The translations under genes were made by a program, and so were the position numbers. From positions 62,001-126,000 of the forward strand of contig JANQGJ010000001.1 of NCBI GenBank assembly GCA_028277395.1: 64,000 bases of DNA. Reading direction: 5' to 3'. Source of the stretch: Bacteroidales bacterium (GTDB taxonomy: Bacteria; Bacteroidota; Bacteroidia; Bacteroidales; F082). This document shows, one piece after another, positions 61,563 through 64,000 of this stretch. How positions within the stretch are numbered: the first letter of the stretch is position 1; each line of letters starts with the position of its first letter. The notes beneath the pieces were generated by a model. The model saw nothing but the letters and a program-made list of their open reading frames with translations. It had not been told where the DNA came from and searched no databases.

Positions 61563-62026
61563 CAAATTTATTGAGTCAACATAACTATCTTTATCTAGTA
61601 ATATTTACTATTGAAACATATAGGGTGCTGATTTTCAATACTTTACTATTGGTTTGATCTCCAAAAGAGATTCTGTAAACTAAATTATTATAACTAAGTA
61701 ATACTAATCATCACTTTTATGAGAAACCTGATCTATACCATTTTTTTCTATTAATCACACCAGTATAATGCATAAGCCAGTCTTTGGTCTGACATGCCCG
61801 GTTTGATGTCTTTAATTTTGCTAAAGAAAAGGATCGATCTTCCGGGTTTTTCTCAATGTACTTTTTGCCGGCATTTTCATATTTTTCAATTTAAGAATTT
61901 TTCTTATTTGTTGATAATTGCACACATATTACTAAACGGTTAATGAACAATAATAATCTAATTGAGATTACAGGGATATTCCAACAATAAACTGCAATCA
62001 AATATTTGTTAATTTTTCTATAAAAT

Positions 62027-62041
62027 GTTACTGATTGTAAC
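62027..62041. promoter_or_regulatory. Palindrome GTTAC-N5-GTAAC at the TonB receptor promoter
   Basis: Perfect 5-bp inverted repeat around TGATT, overlapping the likely -33 TTG (62035-62037). Fourteen of fifteen bases match the site at 25218-25232. Candidate regulator site. Confidence 0.45.
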
Positions 62042-62059
62042 CTACATCAAATAATTCGG

Positions 62060-62067
62060 TATTTTTG
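62060..62067 (+). promoter_or_regulatory. -7 promoter element of the TonB receptor gene
   Basis: TATTTTTG fits TANNTTTG; TTG 62035-62037 lies 22 bp upstream, slightly long spacing. Confidence 0.55.
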
Positions 62068-62190
62068 AAACCGGAACAATCCACCAAATAAAACAAACAA
62101 AGTAAGAATCTTGTATTTATTATTAAATCGACTACCTGATTTATATTTAATACTATACGTATTTAATATAATCATACCTTTATATAACAA

Positions 62191-64000
62191 ATGAAAAAAC
62201 TAACAATACATATATTGCTTTTACTGAATTCACTGCTATTGTCTGCGCAAAATCCTGAAATCAGGGGAAAAATTACCGATGCAGTTAATAATGAACCTAT
62301 TGCTTTTGCAAATATTATAGTTGCCGGTACTCAAATCGGAGCTACAACAGATATTGACGGAAACTTCACTATTAAAGGGGTTTCTCCCGGATATATCAAC
62401 CTTCAGGCTTCATATATCGGGTATAAACCGGTAATTAGTGCCGACATTCTGGTTGTGAACAATAATGTTCCATATATTGAAATTACAATGGAACCATTAA
62501 ATCAGGTACTTGATGAAGTGGTAGTAGTTGCAGATCCGTTTGAAAAACTGGAGGAAGCACCATTATCAATGCAAAGTATCAGGGTTAAGGAAATTGAGAA
62601 TAACCCTGGAAGTAACCGCGATATATCAAGGGTTATTCAATCTTTTCCGGGAGTTGGCTCTACCCCAGCATTCAGGAACGATGTTATAATCAGAGGTGGT
62701 GGACCCTCTGAGAACAGGTTTTTTCTTGATGGCGTAGAGATACCTGTACTTAATCATTTTGCAACGCAGGGTGCTTCAGGAGGACCTGTGGGAATAATAA
62801 ATGCTGATTTTATACAGTCTGTTGATTTTTACTCTGGTTCATTTCAGGCAGATAAATATAATGCTTTGAGTGGTATTCTCGACTTCAAACAGAAGGAGGG
62901 AAGCAAAGATAAAACTAACATCCAGCTTGCAGTGGGAGCCAGTGAAGCTGCTTTTACCATTGATGGACCGGCAGGTACTAAAACAGATTATATTTTTTCA
63001 GTAAGAAGATCATACCTTCAGTTCCTGTTTTCAGCTATAGGATTACCTTTTTTACCAACATTCAATGATTATCAGTTTAAGTTGAAAACCGACTTTGACA
63101 CCAAAAACCGACTTACGATCATCAGTCTTGGATCGCTTGATAAGCTTAAATTGAATACCGGGATTGATAACCCTGATGAAAGTCAGGAATATATATTATC
63201 CCAAACACCTGTAAATAATCAGTGGAGTTATACAATTGGTGCTGTATATAACCGATTTTTCAATTCAGGCTTTCACACATTTGTAGTTAGTCGAAATGTG
63301 CTTAATAATGAGTTTTACAAATACCCTGACAATGATGAAAGTCAAAATAAGAACTTCGACTATAATTCGACAGAAGCAGAAAATAAGTTCAGATATGAGT
63401 TGACAATGAGAAAGAAGGGAGTAAAATACAACTTTAGTCTTGGAACCGAAACTGCTAAATATTATAACAAAACCTTCCAGGAATTATTTATTGACGACAG
63501 TCTGGTAAAACTGAATTATACCACAGATCTGGATATTATAAAATACGGTGCTTCTGGACAGGCATCCGGCAGGATTTTTAATAACAGACTACTCATTACT
63601 TTTGGCTTACGTTTTGATGGAAATACTTACAATAGCAATATGTCGAACCCGTTAAACCAGTTTTCGCCCAGAATTTCATTTTCCTATAACATAACCGAAA
63701 GTATATTTTTAAATCTTGGTTCAGGCAGATATTATCAAATGCCGGCATATACAACTTTAGGTTTCCGAAATAACAATGACAAACTGGTAAACGAAGATGA
63801 TACTGAATACATTGGTGTTTCACATTATAACATCGGAATTGAAAAAAGATTCGCTAAACCCATTCTGGTTTCTTTTGAAGTTTTCTATAAAGACTATTTT
63901 CAATACCCAATTGACTTACTGACCGGTGCGAGTCTGGCAAATCAGGGAGCTGATTACAGTAGTGTTGCCGGTGATGCTCCGGTTATTTCAACAGGAAAAG
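62191..64000 (+). CDS. TonB-dependent outer-membrane receptor, incomplete at the window end
   Basis: 603 codons are open and in frame to the window edge; no stop, so the 3' end is outside. Signal peptide (cleavage near LLSAQ), CarboxypepD_reg-like domain (about 25-105; GKITDAVNNEPIAFANIIVA, TTDIDGNFTIKGVSPGYINL), plug domain (about 115-230) with SFPGVGSTPAFRNDVIIRGG and GPSENRFFLDGVEIPVLNHF, then the beta-barrel. It imports an unknown ligand using TonB energy. No SusD-type partner is visible before the edge. Confidence 0.93.
   Translation, partial: MKKLTIHILLLLNSLLLSAQNPEIRGKITDAVNNEPIAFANIIVAGTQIGATTDIDGNFTIKGVSPGYINLQASYIGYKPVISADILVVNNNVPYIEITMEPLNQVLDEVVVVADPFEKLEEAPLSMQSIRVKEIENNPGSNRDISRVIQSFPGVGSTPAFRNDVIIRGGGPSENRFFLDGVEIPVLNHFATQGASGGPVGIINADFIQSVDFYSGSFQADKYNALSGILDFKQKEGSKDKTNIQLAVGASEAAFTIDGPAGTKTDYIFSVRRSYLQFLFSAIGLPFLPTFNDYQFKLKTDFDTKNRLTIISLGSLDKLKLNTGIDNPDESQEYILSQTPVNNQWSYTIGAVYNRFFNSGFHTFVVSRNVLNNEFYKYPDNDESQNKNFDYNSTEAENKFRYELTMRKKGVKYNFSLGTETAKYYNKTFQELFIDDSLVKLNYTTDLDIIKYGASGQASGRIFNNRLLITFGLRFDGNTYNSNMSNPLNQFSPRISFSYNITESIFLNLGSGRYYQMPAYTTLGFRNNNDKLVNEDDTEYIGVSHYNIGIEKRFAKPILVSFEVFYKDYFQYPIDLLTGASLANQGADYSSVAGDAPVISTGK

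Larger units (their letters stand above)
61563..62190. other. Intergenic region upstream of the TonB receptor
   Basis: About 630 bp, AT-rich. No ORF or RNA recognised in the first 450 bp. The last part holds a palindrome (62027-62041) and a -7 element (62060-62067); the receptor mRNA would have a leader of about 115 nt. Confidence 0.5.

Noticed and set aside
1..64000. CRISPR arrays, rRNA genes or complete insertion sequences
   Set aside because: No regularly spaced short repeats, no rRNA-like sequence and no transposase were seen on either strand.

Overview
The window is AT-rich chromosomal DNA from a member of the phylum Bacteroidota, most likely class Bacteroidia. The evidence is the recurring -7 promoter motif TANNTTTG (often with a TTG about 19-21 bp upstream), the general lack of Shine-Dalgarno sites, a DnaE polymerase with an N-terminal proofreading domain, and Bacteroidota-type families (DUF5723, DUF2807/DUF4097 envelope proteins, a CarboxypepD_reg TonB receptor). 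The genus cannot be fixed from the sequence alone. No rRNA, CRISPR array, integrase or complete insertion sequence was found. The only tRNA seen is tRNA-His.

Layout. 1-4.4 kb: small stand-alone genes (Cys-rich secreted protein, DUF1287, a response regulator with a membrane partner, NUDIX, VOC, DsrE-like). 4.4-13.2 kb: tRNA-His with its own promoter and terminator, then an accessory region up to an ABC permease. This region looks modular. One ~140-bp direct repeat pair (6953-7093 and 8598-8742) brackets a PD-(D/E)XK nuclease plus RadC. A vWA lipoprotein plus membrane protein follows. A second, unrelated repeat pair (10951-11090 and 13005-13135) brackets Nmad2, a zeta-like kinase and a 54-residue protein. 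About 1 kb of structured non-coding DNA lies between the modules.

13.2-30.2 kb: oppC-type permease, DUF5723 barrel and CtpA-like protease. Then comes a translationally coupled operon (DUF2249 tandem, heme-copper-oxidase-like membrane protein, DUF59 and a Cys-containing Rrf2 regulator), probably for Fe-S or nitrosative stress. Next is a serine cluster with a short leader ORF overlapping serC, then serA, a four-helix-bundle gene, DUF1015 and DUF1858. It ends with a DUF218-DUF1684 fusion, a hybrid histidine kinase and a sigma-54 activator.

30.2-44 kb: the thrS-infC-rpmI-rplT operon (infC appears to start with AUA behind a perfect Shine-Dalgarno), dnaE, trxA, DUF58, cytochrome P460, an HhH-barrel pair and DUF2461. 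44-48.6 kb: an ECF sigma operon with anti-sigma-like, DUF4097, DUF2807 and two small barrel genes, ended by a ~100-bp inverted-repeat element. 48.6-64 kb: DUF3298 protein, EamA transporter, yigZ, dnaA, phosphatase, threonine/serine dehydratase, RsmI-like methylase, LpxL-like acyltransferase, MFS transporter, rarA, arfB, a freestanding archaeal-type threonyl-tRNA editing domain, a GT87 enzyme and a TonB receptor running off the end.

The most interesting points are the repeat-bounded accessory modules, the infC start, the serC leader ORF, the freestanding editing domain and the DUF218-DUF1684 fusion.
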